A stretch of DNA of 64,000 nt from NCBI GenBank assembly GCA_002348705.1, contig DEAU01000028.1:134586-198585 (forward strand), given 5' to 3'. Position 1 is the first letter of the stretch, and each line of letters starts with the position of its first letter. The DNA comes from Candidatus Neomicrothrix sp. UBA2974 (GTDB lineage: Bacteria > Actinomycetota > Acidimicrobiia > Acidimicrobiales > MedAcidi-G1). Made by a program: the position numbers and the translations under genes. This document shows, one piece after another, positions 51,157-61,225 of this stretch. The notes below the pieces were generated by a model. That model saw only the letters and a list, made by a program, of their open reading frames with translations, was not told the DNA's origin and did not search any database.

Positions 51157-53331
51157 TCAGACGGTGCAGCCCACATCGTGGCCCGAGCGAATGGCGCCTT
51201 CGATATAGCCAATCTCGCCAGCATCGCCCACAATGTGGACGGGCACGTCCGGATCGACCGCCGAGCGGATGGCATCGGCTAGCGACGGGTCTGGTCGTAC
51301 GCCGCCAGCGAGGAGCACAGTGTCCGCCGTGATACGCAGTTCGGAACTATCTCCTTCCTCGGTCTGGTCGTCGATCTCATCGACAGCGCGAACTACTACC
51401 TCGTTGACGGTCACAGCAACCAACTGTGTCCCCGAACGGAAGTCAACGCCTCGGTCACGTGCCTCATGGAGAGCTCGCCAGCGGCGCGGGTGGGCCATCT
51501 CGACGGCCAAGTGAGCGCCTTCCTCGATGACAGTTACCTTCCTGCCGCGTTCGGCGAGAAACTCGGCGAGTTCGGTGCCAACTAGTCCACCACCTACCAC
51601 CACAACTTGTTGGCCAATGGGCATCCACCGACGGGAGAGCTCGCGTACCCGCTTGAGATCGCTGGTAATTCCGAGCAGGTTTCCAGCGGCTAAGGCCAGA
51701 CGAGCCAATAGTCCGGTTCGGCGTGCATCGAGATCGTCACCGGTCAATAGCCCGCGGAGGTCATCGCCTGAAAGTACGTGGGGGAGATCTGCTCCGGGCA
51801 CATCGGGCCGAGCACGCACCGCACCGGAGGCAACCACGACGGCGGTGGGAGCGAGCGCTGCGACGACCTCTGGGGTGGCCGTCGTCCCGGTTTGTATCTC
51901 CACACCGGCCACAGTCGCGGCAGTTGACAACCAGTGGACTAGCTCGCCGTTCAGCGGAGTTGTCAGAGCCGAGAACCGGGCAGTCCCTCCGAGGTGGTCA
52001 GTCTTTTCCAACACGGTGACTGAGTGGCCCCGTTCGGCCGCCACTCGAGCCGCTTCTAGACCGCCTGGACCGCCACCCACCACCACTACATGACCCGGCC
52101 GGTCCACTCGCGAAGGCAGGGGTCGAGTGGGACGACCAAGACGAGGGTTGACGGCGCACACCGGTGTCGCGGACCAGAAGTTCTGTGCTACGCACACGAA
52201 GCAGTTGATGCAGGGACGAATAAGATCCGGCCGTCCTTCAGCTAGGCGGTTCGGCAGGTCAGGATCAGCCAGAAGTTGGCGACCCATGGCAATCAGGTCG
52301 GCCCCCTCATCTGTCAAGATCCGTTCAGCCTCTTTGGGTCGGATCCGCCCTACGGCGATGACCGGGACGTTAACCGCCGCCTTGACCGTGCGGGCAAGGT
52401 CTTCGTATTGGCAGTCTCGCCAAGGCAGTGGACCCTCGGTGAAGCCTGCCCGTCCAGTGATTGACGAGTAGGCAGTGACGTGAATGGCGTCCGCTCCGGC
52501 CGTTTCGGCCTTCAATGCGTAGCGGGCGGCAAGGTCCGGCGTGATGCCCTTGGGAAGGGCAGCGTCCTGTCCGTTCAGGCGAACTAGCAGAGCGAAATCG
52601 GCACCACAGCGAGCTCGCACAGCCTCCACCACTTCAACGAGCAGACGGGCCCGACCTTCCTCGGAGCCTCCATAGTCGTCAGTTCTTTGGTTCCAAGCTG
52701 GCGAGAGGAAGGTGTCGATTAGATAACCGTGGGCGGCGTGGATTTCCAAGCCATCTAGCCCGGCTATTTGCACTCGGGCAGCGGCGTCGGCAAAGTACTC
52801 GACGATGCCGGTTAGGTCCTCGGGGGTGGCTTCAACGTAGGTAGGCATCCGCCCGCCCGTGAGGGCGGCCATTGCCATGATCTCGTCCGTGGTCGTGTCG
52901 GCCATGATCGACATCGGATCGCTGTCTGGTGGCGGCATGCTCGGTACGAGACAGGGTCTGCCTTCAGCGGTGTCCATACCAGAGATTCGACCGTGGTGGT
53001 TGGCTTGTACGACCATGAGCGCACCATGCGCGTGGACTGCGTCGGCTAGGCGGCGAAGCCCGGGAATTACGCCATCGTGGGAGAGAGCGGGCTGGTGGCG
53101 GGCTGTCGCCCCACGGGGAAATGCCACCGCCGAGGTCTCGAGTACCAGTAGCCCGGCCCCACCTCGTGCCAGCTCGGCGTAGTGCTCTACCAGAACGTCA
53201 GTGACTAGGCCGTCGTCGCAGAGGTTCTGATCCATAGCTGGCAGAACTATGCGGTTCCGCAAAGAGAGCGGACCGATTTGGGCGGGTGACAGCAGGCGAG
53301 TGAAAGAGCCCGCTGTGGGATCTGACGACAT
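51157..53331 (-). CDS. OYE/TMADH-like iron-sulfur flavoprotein
   Basis: About 724 residues in the arrangement of trimethylamine dehydrogenase and 2,4-dienoyl-CoA reductase. An FMN TIM barrel (residues 1 to about 350) has active-site motifs NHHGR and EIHAAHGYL. A 4Fe-4S motif follows: C374, C377, C380 and C392 (Cx2Cx2Cx11C). FAD (VVVVGGGPGGLEAA) and NAD-type Rossmann folds (VVVVGGGLVGTELAEFL) complete it. I chose ATG at 53331 (MSSDPTAG). Next to a corrinoid methylamine-type cluster it may oxidatively demethylate a tertiary or secondary amine left after the MttB step. Confidence 0.88.
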   Translation of the reverse strand: MSSDPTAGSFTRLLSPAQIGPLSLRNRIVLPAMDQNLCDDGLVTDVLVEHYAELARGGAGLLVLETSAVAFPRGATARHQPALSHDGVIPGLRRLADAVHAHGALMVVQANHHGRISGMDTAEGRPCLVPSMPPPDSDPMSIMADTTTDEIMAMAALTGGRMPTYVEATPEDLTGIVEYFADAAARVQIAGLDGLEIHAAHGYLIDTFLSPAWNQRTDDYGGSEEGRARLLVEVVEAVRARCGADFALLVRLNGQDAALPKGITPDLAARYALKAETAGADAIHVTAYSSITGRAGFTEGPLPWRDCQYEDLARTVKAAVNVPVIAVGRIRPKEAERILTDEGADLIAMGRQLLADPDLPNRLAEGRPDLIRPCINCFVCVAQNFWSATPVCAVNPRLGRPTRPLPSRVDRPGHVVVVGGGPGGLEAARVAAERGHSVTVLEKTDHLGGTARFSALTTPLNGELVHWLSTAATVAGVEIQTGTTATPEVVAALAPTAVVVASGAVRARPDVPGADLPHVLSGDDLRGLLTGDDLDARRTGLLARLALAAGNLLGITSDLKRVRELSRRWMPIGQQVVVVGGGLVGTELAEFLAERGRKVTVIEEGAHLAVEMAHPRRWRALHEARDRGVDFRSGTQLVAVTVNEVVVRAVDEIDDQTEEGDSSELRITADTVLLAGGVRPDPSLADAIRSAVDPDVPVHIVGDAGEIGYIEGAIRSGHDVGCTV

Positions 53332-53391
53332 GTCAGGAATCCTGCCCGCAAGCACCAACTCGGGCCAACAGCAGCCTGAGAGAGGTGGGGC

Positions 53392-54252
53392 TCAGGCGCC
53401 CAGTTTCTTCAGTGACTTGCGGCGCCAGACCTCTGTGGTGTCTACGGCATTAAAGGTGAAACAATGGATGCCTTCAATGCCCAATTCGTTGGCACGACTT
53501 GAAAGAGGGGCGACGATCTTGTTGGGGTTGTAGCCGCCGGGGGACATCAGGCGAATGACCGAGGCTTTGTTCTTTTTGAGGTACCGGGCCGAGTGGCCGA
53601 TGCCGAGACGGATCGAGATGGCGAGGAGCCTGGTGCGGTCCACTGCCCCAGGGACTCCGAGATGGCAGGGCAAGCTCACACCGGCGGCCCGACGTCTCTC
53701 CAGCCAAGAGACGATGGTCTGGGCATCGAAGCACATCTGTGTGGCCATGTAGCCCTGTAGGCCAGCCTGACGGATTATTTCCTGCTTTTCGACCTGAGCA
53801 TCGTCCAAGACCTGCTCGGTGATGGCGGCATGCCCGTCTGGGTAAGAGCCGATGCCCACAGCGTCTATTTCTGGACGCCGGTCCAAGAATGACCTCAAAA
53901 AGGCAGCGGAGTCGGCGAACGGTCCTCGAGGATCAGCGTCGCCGCCGATGCAGAACACCTTCCGGATGCCGGCATCCCGAACCCGCCGGGCGATGCGATC
54001 GACGTGATCTTCCCCCTCCACCATGCGGGCTGCGATGTGGGGGATGACGGCAAATCCCTTATCGGCATATTCGGCACAGAGGTCGAGGGTGTCGTCGATG
54101 GTCTTAGCCGGCGAGCAGGTGACTGACACGGTCGCTCCGCTGGGGAGGTGCTCGCTTTGGTCGGTCAGATTCTTGAGTGGGATGAGCTCGTAGGTCATCC
54201 CCTCCAGCAGGCGTCGTTGGACGGATCGTTCGACTTTAAGTCGACTGGACAC
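53392..54252 (-). CDS. metF: methylenetetrahydrofolate reductase family protein
   Basis: A 286-residue MTHFR TIM-barrel protein. Motifs include VSVTCSPAKTIDDTLDL, VIPHIAARM, KVFCIGGDADPRG, DAVGIGSYPDGH and CFDAQTIVSWL. In the anabolic direction it makes methyl-THF. In this cluster the likely direction is oxidation of methyl-THF, formed from a corrinoid methyl group, to methylene-THF. It lies between formate-THF ligase and the Fe-S flavoprotein on the same strand. Confidence 0.9.
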   Translation of the reverse strand: MSSRLKVERSVQRRLLEGMTYELIPLKNLTDQSEHLPSGATVSVTCSPAKTIDDTLDLCAEYADKGFAVIPHIAARMVEGEDHVDRIARRVRDAGIRKVFCIGGDADPRGPFADSAAFLRSFLDRRPEIDAVGIGSYPDGHAAITEQVLDDAQVEKQEIIRQAGLQGYMATQMCFDAQTIVSWLERRRAAGVSLPCHLGVPGAVDRTRLLAISIRLGIGHSARYLKKNKASVIRLMSPGGYNPNKIVAPLSSRANELGIEGIHCFTFNAVDTTEVWRRKSLKKLGA

Positions 54253-54365
54253 GCTGCTTACCTCCTGTGGATTCCAGAGGCCGGAAGTCCGACCCGCTTA
54301 GGTCTTTGTCTCAGGTCGGCCTAGGCCAAGCGGTATGAGTTCGACTCGGCCGGGGGAATAGAGGG

Positions 54366-56063
54366 TTAGCTCAGGCCGACGATCTCGCCGTTTTCGTCTA
54401 TATCGATGCCCATTGCTCCAGGCTTTGTACCCAGTCCGGGCATGGTCCGCATATCGCCGCATATGGGGTACACAAAGCCGGCACCGACCGAGGCTCGTAC
54501 CTCGCGGACCGGCAATGTCCAGCCTGTCGGAGCGCCCTTTAGGGCGGCATTGGAACTAATCGACAGGTGGGTCTTGGCGATGCAGACCGGCAGGTTCCCG
54601 AAGCCGTTCGCTTCGTAGGTGTCGATCTGTTTGTTGGCTTGTGGCGAGAAGTCGACACCATCGGCACCGTAGACCTTGTCTGCCACGGTGCGGACCTTGT
54701 CCCTTAGTGACATTTCGTCGGGGTAGAGCATCCGGAACTCACTGGGCTCCTCGGCAGCTTCGGCGACTGCCTCGGCCAGTTCGGAGGCACCGGAGCCGCC
54801 GTCGGCAAAGTGAGTGGTAACCGCCGCCCGGGCATTGAACTCCTCGGCGATCTCCTTGATGGCTTGAACGTCGCCGTCATGGTCGCCGGGGAATACGTTG
54901 ATGGCTACCACTGGCGACACACCGTGGACCTGCATGTTCTCCAACTGCTTGCGGAGATTGTCGCCACCCTGATGAACCTCGTCGGGATTTTCGACAAGAA
55001 GGGCTTCGGGCAACGGTTTGCCAGCCACGATCTTGTGATGGCCCGAGTGCGCCTTGAGGCCGCGAACTGTGGCCACGAGCACTGCTGCATCGGGGGTGAT
55101 GCCCGAGTAGCGGCACTTGATGTTGAAGAAGCGTTCGGCGCCCATGTCGGCACCAAAGCCTGCTTCAGTAAGGAGGAAATCTCCGGTGTGGATGCCGATC
55201 TGGTCGGCGACGATCGACGAGTTGCCGGTGGCGATGTTGCCGAATGGGCCGCAGTGCACAAGCGCTGGGGTGCCCTCGAGTGTCTGCATCAGGTTGGGCT
55301 TGATGGCTTCTTTGAGAATCACTGTCATCGAACCGGCCACGCCGAGGTCCTCGGCGGTGACCGGGGTGCCAGATTTGTCGTAACCAACGACGATGCGACC
55401 CATGCGATGGCGGAGGTCGGCAAGCGAGGTGCATAGTGCCAGGGCAGCCATGACTTCCGAAGCGGCGGTGATGTCGAAGCCGGTCTCGCGAGGCACGCCG
55501 TCAAGGCGCCCTCCGAGGCCAACGACGATGTTGCGAAGGGCCCGCTCGTTGATGTCCATAACCCGGCGCCATGTGATGTTGTTGAGGTCGAGCCCCAACT
55601 CGTTGCCATGGAAGAGGTGGGCATCAAGCATGGCTGAGCACATGTTGTGGGCGGCGGTTACAGCGTGCATGTCTCCGGTGAGGTGGAGGTTGAATAACTC
55701 CATCGGGACCACTTGGCTATAGCCGCCGCCGGCCGCTCCGCCCTTGATGCCAAAGGTGGGGCCCATTGAGGGTTGACGGATGGCGATGGTGGCCTTCTTG
55801 CCGATGTGGCTGAAGCCCTGACCGAGACCGACCGTGGTGGTCGTTTTCCCCTCACCCAGCGGAGTAGGGGTGATGGCTGATACCACGACGTAGCGGGCGG
55901 CCAGTCTATCGGCCATTTCCTGTATGGCGTCGAGCTTGATCTTGGCGGCGCCTTCACCGTATGGCTCGAGACAGTCGGAGGGGATGCCCGCCTCGTCGGC
56001 GATTTCAGTGAGCGGACGGAGGTTAGCGCCGCGGGCAATTTCGAGGTCAGAGGGGAACGACAT
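54366..56063 (-). CDS. fhs: formate-tetrahydrofolate ligase
   Basis: A 565-residue Fhs with the ATP loop TPTPLGEGKTTTTVGLGQ near residues 65-82 and family motifs GIKGGAAGGGYSQVVPM, EAGFGADMGAERFF and VFPGDHDGD. It interconverts formate plus THF with 10-formyl-THF. Next to corrinoid and methyl-THF genes, it can release formate with ATP gain at the end of methyl oxidation. FolD, needed in between, is not in the window. The 200 bases upstream hold no gene and presumably a promoter. Confidence 0.95.
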   Translation of the reverse strand: MSFPSDLEIARGANLRPLTEIADEAGIPSDCLEPYGEGAAKIKLDAIQEMADRLAARYVVVSAITPTPLGEGKTTTTVGLGQGFSHIGKKATIAIRQPSMGPTFGIKGGAAGGGYSQVVPMELFNLHLTGDMHAVTAAHNMCSAMLDAHLFHGNELGLDLNNITWRRVMDINERALRNIVVGLGGRLDGVPRETGFDITAASEVMAALALCTSLADLRHRMGRIVVGYDKSGTPVTAEDLGVAGSMTVILKEAIKPNLMQTLEGTPALVHCGPFGNIATGNSSIVADQIGIHTGDFLLTEAGFGADMGAERFFNIKCRYSGITPDAAVLVATVRGLKAHSGHHKIVAGKPLPEALLVENPDEVHQGGDNLRKQLENMQVHGVSPVVAINVFPGDHDGDVQAIKEIAEEFNARAAVTTHFADGGSGASELAEAVAEAAEEPSEFRMLYPDEMSLRDKVRTVADKVYGADGVDFSPQANKQIDTYEANGFGNLPVCIAKTHLSISSNAALKGAPTGWTLPVREVRASVGAGFVYPICGDMRTMPGLGTKPGAMGIDIDENGEIVGLS

Positions 56064-56262
56064 GGTTCTTCTGGTTCTCCGGGTCTCTAGTGGGGATTTG
56101 CTCGATGAGCGGAGCCAAAGTCCGGTCGTGTCGACCGGGGGCCGCAGAGACGAAACGGGTCGACGGCTCCGGCGAGTGTAGTCAGACTAACGGCCGAGAC
56201 CTACTGTGTGGAAAGAGCCATCAACCTCAGGAAACAGCGTCCCCTGATGGATCAAGGCTTTC

Positions 56263-57807
56263 TCAGCCGAATTCGTCAGGAATAATTTCCTTTCGCCGGG
56301 CAATGAAGTCGAGCATGGCCTCATCGACCGCTTCGTCCAGAGGTGGTGGCTCGTAGCCGGCGAGCATCCGCTTCCAGATGCCGTTGGCTCGCTGGGCGGC
56401 GTCCAGGCCTCCGTCTTCGGACCACTGTTCGTATGAGTCGTTGTTGGCTACATCGGAGCGGGCGAATGCCGTCTCGAAGTTGGCCAAAGTGTGGGCGGTG
56501 CCGAGGAAATGTTGTCCGGGGCCGACCTCGCGAATGGCATCTAGGGCCATGCCGTTCTCGGAGAGGTCAACCCCCCGTACGAAGGTGGCTGCCAGCGAAC
56601 ATTGATCGGCGTCGATGACGAACTTCTCGTAGCCCATGGTTAGCCCACCTTCAAGCCAGCCGGCTGAGTGAAGCATGAAGTTCACGCCAGCCATTAGTGA
56701 CGGGATGAACGTCGACATGGACTCGGATGCCGCCTGAGCGTCGGGCAGCTTCGAGCCGCATAGGTTTCCTCCAGACCGGAATGGCACACCAAGTCGTCGG
56801 GCGAGGGCGGCGACCGTGTAGAGCACGAGTGCTGGCTCGGGGGTGCCGAAAGTAGGAGCGCCAGTCTGCATCGACATTGAGCTGGCAAATGAGCCGAACA
56901 CCATGGGTGCCCCGGGGTTGACCAACTGAACGAAGGTCATGCCGGCCAGCGCCTCGGCCAGTGTCTGCGCAGCGACGCCCGCCACGGTCACTGGTGCCAT
57001 TGCACCAGCCAGGATGAATGGACTCATCATGGTGGCTTGATTCGACCGAGCGTAGGTTTCTGCCGCGCCCAGCATGGTGGCATCCCAAGACATCGGGGAT
57101 GAGGCATTGATCAGACTGGTCATGACCGTGTTCTGCTCGACGAACTCGTTGCCAAACACCAACTTGGCGAGGTCGATCGAGTCCTGAGCCCGTTCGGCGG
57201 CGGTTACCGATCCCATGAATGGCTTGTCGCTGTACTTCAGGTGCGAATACACCATGTCGAGGTGTCTCTTGGAGACTGGGATGTCGACGGGTTCCACCAC
57301 TGTTCCACCGGAGTGGTGCAGGCCGGGGTGCATGTAAGCCAACTTGACGAAATTTTGGAAGTCGTCGATGGTTGCGTAGCGGCGGCCCTCGTCGAGATCG
57401 TGGACGAACGGTGATCCATAGGCTGGGACGAGCACTGTGGCGTTTCCGCCAACCTGCACGTTCCGGGCCGGATTGCGGCCGTGTTGCACGTAAGTGGCTG
57501 GAGCCGAAGCCTGGATGACTTGACGGCACATTCCTCGGGGGAATCGGACGCGCTCACCGTCGAGTTCCGCGCCAGCGTTGGCTAGAAGATCTAGAGCTGA
57601 GGGGTAGTCGCGAAAGTCGATGCCGATCTCAGAGAGAATCGTTTCCGCGACGTCCTCGATCGCTTCTAGTCCCTCATCGGAGACGACTTCGACGGGAAGC
57701 ATCGTCCGGCTTAGGTAAGACACCGTCTCGGTTGCCGCTTCGGACCGCGCCGCCTGACGAGCCGCTCTGCCACCGCCACGACGACCTCGGCGCGCCTCTT
57801 CACTCAC
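56263..57807 (-). CDS. MttB-family corrinoid methyltransferase, pyrrolysine-free type
   Basis: A 514-residue member of the trimethylamine:corrinoid methyltransferase superfamily (FRDYPSALDLLANAGAE, PRGMCRQVIQ, HPGLHHSGGTVVEP, GGNLCGSKLPDAQAASES). It reads through without an in-frame amber codon, so it belongs to the Pyl-free branch that includes glycine betaine and proline betaine methyltransferases. It would move one methyl from a quaternary amine to the corrinoid protein encoded at 61894. The N-terminus is an Arg/Gly-rich tail. The substrate cannot be read from sequence. Confidence 0.92.
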   Translation of the reverse strand: MSEEARRGRRGGGRAARQAARSEAATETVSYLSRTMLPVEVVSDEGLEAIEDVAETILSEIGIDFRDYPSALDLLANAGAELDGERVRFPRGMCRQVIQASAPATYVQHGRNPARNVQVGGNATVLVPAYGSPFVHDLDEGRRYATIDDFQNFVKLAYMHPGLHHSGGTVVEPVDIPVSKRHLDMVYSHLKYSDKPFMGSVTAAERAQDSIDLAKLVFGNEFVEQNTVMTSLINASSPMSWDATMLGAAETYARSNQATMMSPFILAGAMAPVTVAGVAAQTLAEALAGMTFVQLVNPGAPMVFGSFASSMSMQTGAPTFGTPEPALVLYTVAALARRLGVPFRSGGNLCGSKLPDAQAASESMSTFIPSLMAGVNFMLHSAGWLEGGLTMGYEKFVIDADQCSLAATFVRGVDLSENGMALDAIREVGPGQHFLGTAHTLANFETAFARSDVANNDSYEQWSEDGGLDAAQRANGIWKRMLAGYEPPPLDEAVDEAMLDFIARRKEIIPDEFG

Positions 57808-57875
57808 TGTCCATCCTCCTCGGTCTTCCGCCCGTCAGTTGTGTTTTGCTCACTCTTTCTTCTCTCCCTCTCGTA

Positions 57876-59924
57876 TTACTTTGCTTTGCTACGGCGACGC
57901 CTTCGCCCTGGTCCGCTGATTGAGGTGGCGGGTCGATCGGGAAGCGAAAACTGGTTGGAGAGTTGGGGGTATTCGGCCGACCGGTGGGGAATGGCCATCG
58001 CGTCTACAAAGTGTGCTTGGAACGACGGTTCAAGTGCCGTTTCCACCTTCTCGATTGTTCTGACCACCTCGGCTATGGATCTGCGGGCCGCTCCCGACAG
58101 GAGAGCGATAGTCGCGCCGGCGCCTGCCGCGTTGCCGATGCTGTTCACCCGGTCTGGATCGCAGTCGGGGACCAAGCCCAGCACTGTGGCCCGGATCGTG
58201 TCGACGTGGCTCCCGAAGGCCCCGGCCAAGCTGATCTGGTCGAGTTGGTCTGTTCCCAAGTGATCTTGGAGAAGGCGGATGCCGGCGTAGAGAGCGGCTT
58301 TCGCCAACTGGATGGCGCGGACGTCGTTCTGGGTAACGAGGATCCGTTCGCCGTTTGGTGAGGGATCCAGTTCTGAGGGATCGAATAGGACGTAGGAGGA
58401 TGTCCGACCGTCGGCCTCGATCCGTGACGAGGGTCGGGTGCCATCGCCGCCTATTACCCCGTCGCTATTCATTAGTCCGGCAAGCCAGAGCTCTGCTACC
58501 ACCTCTATGATCCCCGATCCGCAGATCCCGGTCACCCCGGAGACCGCAGCGGCTTTGGCGAACCCATCTTCGTTCGACCAAGCGTCCACTCCGATGATTC
58601 GGATTCGTGGATCGCCCGTAACTGGGTCTATGCGGACCCGCTCTATGGCTCCTAAGGTCGCGCGCTGGCCAGAACTGACTTGGGCCCCCTCGAAGGCGGG
58701 GCCAGTCGGACTTGAGGCAGCAAGTATGCGGCCTCCGCCGGCCAATACGATCTCAGCGTTGGTTCCTATGTCGACGATCAGCCGGATCTCGGCGCGGTTT
58801 TGCTGGTCGTCGGAACCCAGCCCTGTTGCCAGTAAGACGGCGGCGGTGTCGGCCCCCACGTGACCGGCTATGCACGGCAGCACGTGGACCCTTGCCGCCG
58901 GGTGAGTAGTGAGTTCAAGTTCGGTGGCCGGTAGATCGACCGCTTCATCGATGGCCAGATTGAAGGGCGCTTCACCTAGCGGGGTTGCGTCGTAGCCGAG
59001 GAACAGATGATGCATGACAGGGTTGCCGACCAGAACCAATTCCAACACCTCGTCGCGGTCGCCCCCTACTTTGTCGACTAGATCGTCAATCAGGTCGTTC
59101 AGGGCACCACGAACCGTGGCGGTCAAGTCGGCTTCGCCTCCGGGATTCATCATGACGTACGAGATTCGGCTCATGAGGTCCTCGCCGAAGCGGATCTGCG
59201 GGTTCATGGTGCCTGCTGTGGCCAGCACGGCCCCGGTGGCTAGGTCACAGAGATGTCCAGCGATGGTCGTGGATCCGATGTCGACGGCCACGCCGAGGAC
59301 CCGGTCCTGTAGGTCCGGCCAGGCGGCAACCACCTCGCGGCCATCCCTGATTGCCGCGGTTACTGTTCGGACGCCATCAGTCAGAAGCTGCCGGATTTCG
59401 CCGACCGCCCGCGCTGCCACGGTTAGATCGGCAAGTCCCCACTGGTCGGCGAGTGCGTTGACCAAAGCAGATTCGTTGATCGACTCCTCAAGCGCTGGTT
59501 CGGCTACCTCGACGAGGCGGAGTACCAGGACGGGGTCGAGTTCCACCTCGCCCAGATCGACATCCTTTCGGACAACCTGACGGTGCACCTGGCTTTCGGC
59601 CGGGATGTCGACGACCAGGTCGCCGCGCACTTTGACAGCGCAACCAAGGCGACAGTGGTTGGACAGTGGGCGTCGGCCCCGGTAGTCGTTCTCGGTGGTG
59701 CCACGAGGAGACACATGCTCGGCCGTGGCTGTGATGCCGTGTTTGGGGAATTCACCGAACATGGGCTCGACTTGGCAGCGGCCACAGATGCCGCGACCTC
59801 CGCACACCGAGTCGAGGTCAACACCGAGGCTTCGAGCAGCTTCGAGTAGCGGAGTGTCGGAGGCAAACAAGCCTCGAAGCCCCGACGGTGAGAAGACGAC
59901 GAGGTGATCGTCAGGTTCGCTCAC
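57876..59924 (-). CDS. reductive activator of corrinoid proteins (RACE/RamA-like)
   Basis: A 682-residue protein with an N-terminal 2Fe-2S domain (C41, C47, C50 in CGGRGICGRC, and C91 or C95 later), a linker and a large ASKHA-type ATPase domain (GVAVDIGSTTIAGHL, IVDIGTNAEIVL, ATSSPTGPA-like segment, ISLAGAFGSH). RACE proteins use ATP to reduce inactive Co(II) corrinoid to Co(I). The C-terminus ends in a basic tail. It is the partner of the corrinoid protein and both methyltransferases in this leftward cluster. Confidence 0.93.
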   Translation of the reverse strand: MSEPDDHLVVFSPSGLRGLFASDTPLLEAARSLGVDLDSVCGGRGICGRCQVEPMFGEFPKHGITATAEHVSPRGTTENDYRGRRPLSNHCRLGCAVKVRGDLVVDIPAESQVHRQVVRKDVDLGEVELDPVLVLRLVEVAEPALEESINESALVNALADQWGLADLTVAARAVGEIRQLLTDGVRTVTAAIRDGREVVAAWPDLQDRVLGVAVDIGSTTIAGHLCDLATGAVLATAGTMNPQIRFGEDLMSRISYVMMNPGGEADLTATVRGALNDLIDDLVDKVGGDRDEVLELVLVGNPVMHHLFLGYDATPLGEAPFNLAIDEAVDLPATELELTTHPAARVHVLPCIAGHVGADTAAVLLATGLGSDDQQNRAEIRLIVDIGTNAEIVLAGGGRILAASSPTGPAFEGAQVSSGQRATLGAIERVRIDPVTGDPRIRIIGVDAWSNEDGFAKAAAVSGVTGICGSGIIEVVAELWLAGLMNSDGVIGGDGTRPSSRIEADGRTSSYVLFDPSELDPSPNGERILVTQNDVRAIQLAKAALYAGIRLLQDHLGTDQLDQISLAGAFGSHVDTIRATVLGLVPDCDPDRVNSIGNAAGAGATIALLSGAARRSIAEVVRTIEKVETALEPSFQAHFVDAMAIPHRSAEYPQLSNQFSLPDRPATSISGPGRRRRRSKAK

Positions 59925-59964
59925 GATTCAGAGTCCCGCATGGCGATTCAGGGCGTCGACCGTC

Positions 59965-60861
59965 TCAGGATGGTCGTCGTCGACTGCCGCGGCGTTCTCG
60001 GCCGGCACCGGCAGCCGATGGCTCCCGATGCTCCCGAATCCAGACGGCGCAGTCGGCGTCGGCTCCGGTCAGCACGTCGGCCGCCCGGATGGCTGTCTTT
60101 ACCTCAGGGTGCATGGGGTTCATGATGGCCGATGTCATCCCTTGGGTTATCGCCATAGCTAGGAATGTGCCGGTCACCGCGTGGCGGTTGGGGAGACCGA
60201 AGCTGACGTTCGAGGCCCCACAGGTGGTGTTGACCTTTAGCTCTTCGCGAAGTCGGCGCACCAGGGTGAATACTTGCTGACCGGCGGTACCCATGGCACC
60301 GATGGGCATTACCAAAGGGTCGACGACCACGTCGCAGGCGGGTATGCCGTGGTCGGAGGCCCGGTCGACGATCTTCTTCGCCACTTCAAATCGCACATTC
60401 GGGTCCTCGGAGATCCCTGTGTCGTCGTTGGAGATTGCCACCACAGCAGCCTCGGCTTTTGCCACTATCGGCAGTACCCGTTCCAAGACCTCGTCTTCTC
60501 CGGTTACCGAGTTGACGAGAGGTTTGCCCTGGTAAGCGGTGATACCAGCCTCAAGAGCCTCGATGATCGACGAGTCGATAGCTAGAGGTACGTCTGTTAC
60601 CGACTGCACCAACTTGATGGCGCGGGCGAGCAAGGCAGGCTCGTCAGCTAGCGGGATACCGGCGTTCACGTCGAGCATTTGGGCGCCTGCTTCGACTTGA
60701 GCAATGGCGTCGGCCTCGACCCGGCTGAAGTCTCCAGCCTTCATCTCTTCGGCCAGCAGTTGACGGCCGGTGGGGTTGATGCGTTCGCCAATCATCACGA
60801 ATGGTCGACCGAAGCCGATGGCCACCTCGCGTGTGGCCGAGCTGAGCACGGTGTCAGTCAT
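59965..60861 (-). CDS. methyltetrahydrofolate:corrinoid methyltransferase (MtgA/AcsE-like)
   Basis: A 298-residue pterin-binding TIM barrel. It has the family opening VMIGERINPTGR, then QMLDVNAGIP, LAIDSS and PLVNSVTGE, and CGASNVSFGLPNR near the C-terminal end, all typical of corrinoid-dependent methyltransferases rather than dihydropteroate synthase. It would pass the methyl group from the corrinoid protein to THF. The last 20 or so residues are Arg/Ser-rich and unlike the family. Confidence 0.92.
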   Translation of the reverse strand: MTDTVLSSATREVAIGFGRPFVMIGERINPTGRQLLAEEMKAGDFSRVEADAIAQVEAGAQMLDVNAGIPLADEPALLARAIKLVQSVTDVPLAIDSSIIEALEAGITAYQGKPLVNSVTGEDEVLERVLPIVAKAEAAVVAISNDDTGISEDPNVRFEVAKKIVDRASDHGIPACDVVVDPLVMPIGAMGTAGQQVFTLVRRLREELKVNTTCGASNVSFGLPNRHAVTGTFLAMAITQGMTSAIMNPMHPEVKTAIRAADVLTGADADCAVWIREHREPSAAGAGRERRGSRRRPS

Positions 60862-60915
60862 GTTGGTGGTTCTCCGGTTCGTGGGATGGCCGGCGTGCCG
60901 GGTTCTGGTCCTGTT

Positions 60916-61221
60916 CTAGATTGCTTCTTCTACGCCGCCGGACCGAACGAGGCGCTCAAGACGGTCTCGGTCGTATGCAGCGTTGATGCGGGTGATCTCA
61001 GTGGCTACTGCAGCCGCCAAGTCGCCAGCCAACTCGGCGGATTCGCGTCGCCATTGGGCGACGTAGGAGTCTGTATCGTCCAGGCCGGCCACCATGGCTG
61101 CTCGGTCGATCGCGTGCTGGAAGCGGGCGTCGAGCAGAGCCTTCTCGCGTGTTCGACCCTGCTGGGCTGTGACCTGGGCGGGTATGTCCCGCCAGTAGAT
61201 GGTAACTAGCTGGGCCGGCAT
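60916..61221 (-). CDS. small 'virulence factor' domain protein (PF13769-like)
   Basis: A 101-residue protein opening MPAQLVTIYWRDIPAQV and continuing RFQHAIDRAAMVAGLDDTD and YVAQWRR. This matches the small domain named 'virulence factor', which I recall in corrinoid methyltransferase clusters. Its function is not known to me; the name is probably misleading. I chose ATG at 61221, five bases after the DUF1638 stop; the longer frame to 61293 would overlap that gene. Confidence 0.75.
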   Translation of the reverse strand: MPAQLVTIYWRDIPAQVTAQQGRTREKALLDARFQHAIDRAAMVAGLDDTDSYVAQWRRESAELAGDLAAAVATEITRINAAYDRDRLERLVRSGGVEEAI

Positions 61222-61225
61222 GGGC

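Noticed and set aside
56263..57807. Possible pyrrolysine (in-frame amber) MttB
   Set aside because: The frame is full length with no internal stop, and no pyl genes are seen, so it is the Pyl-free type.
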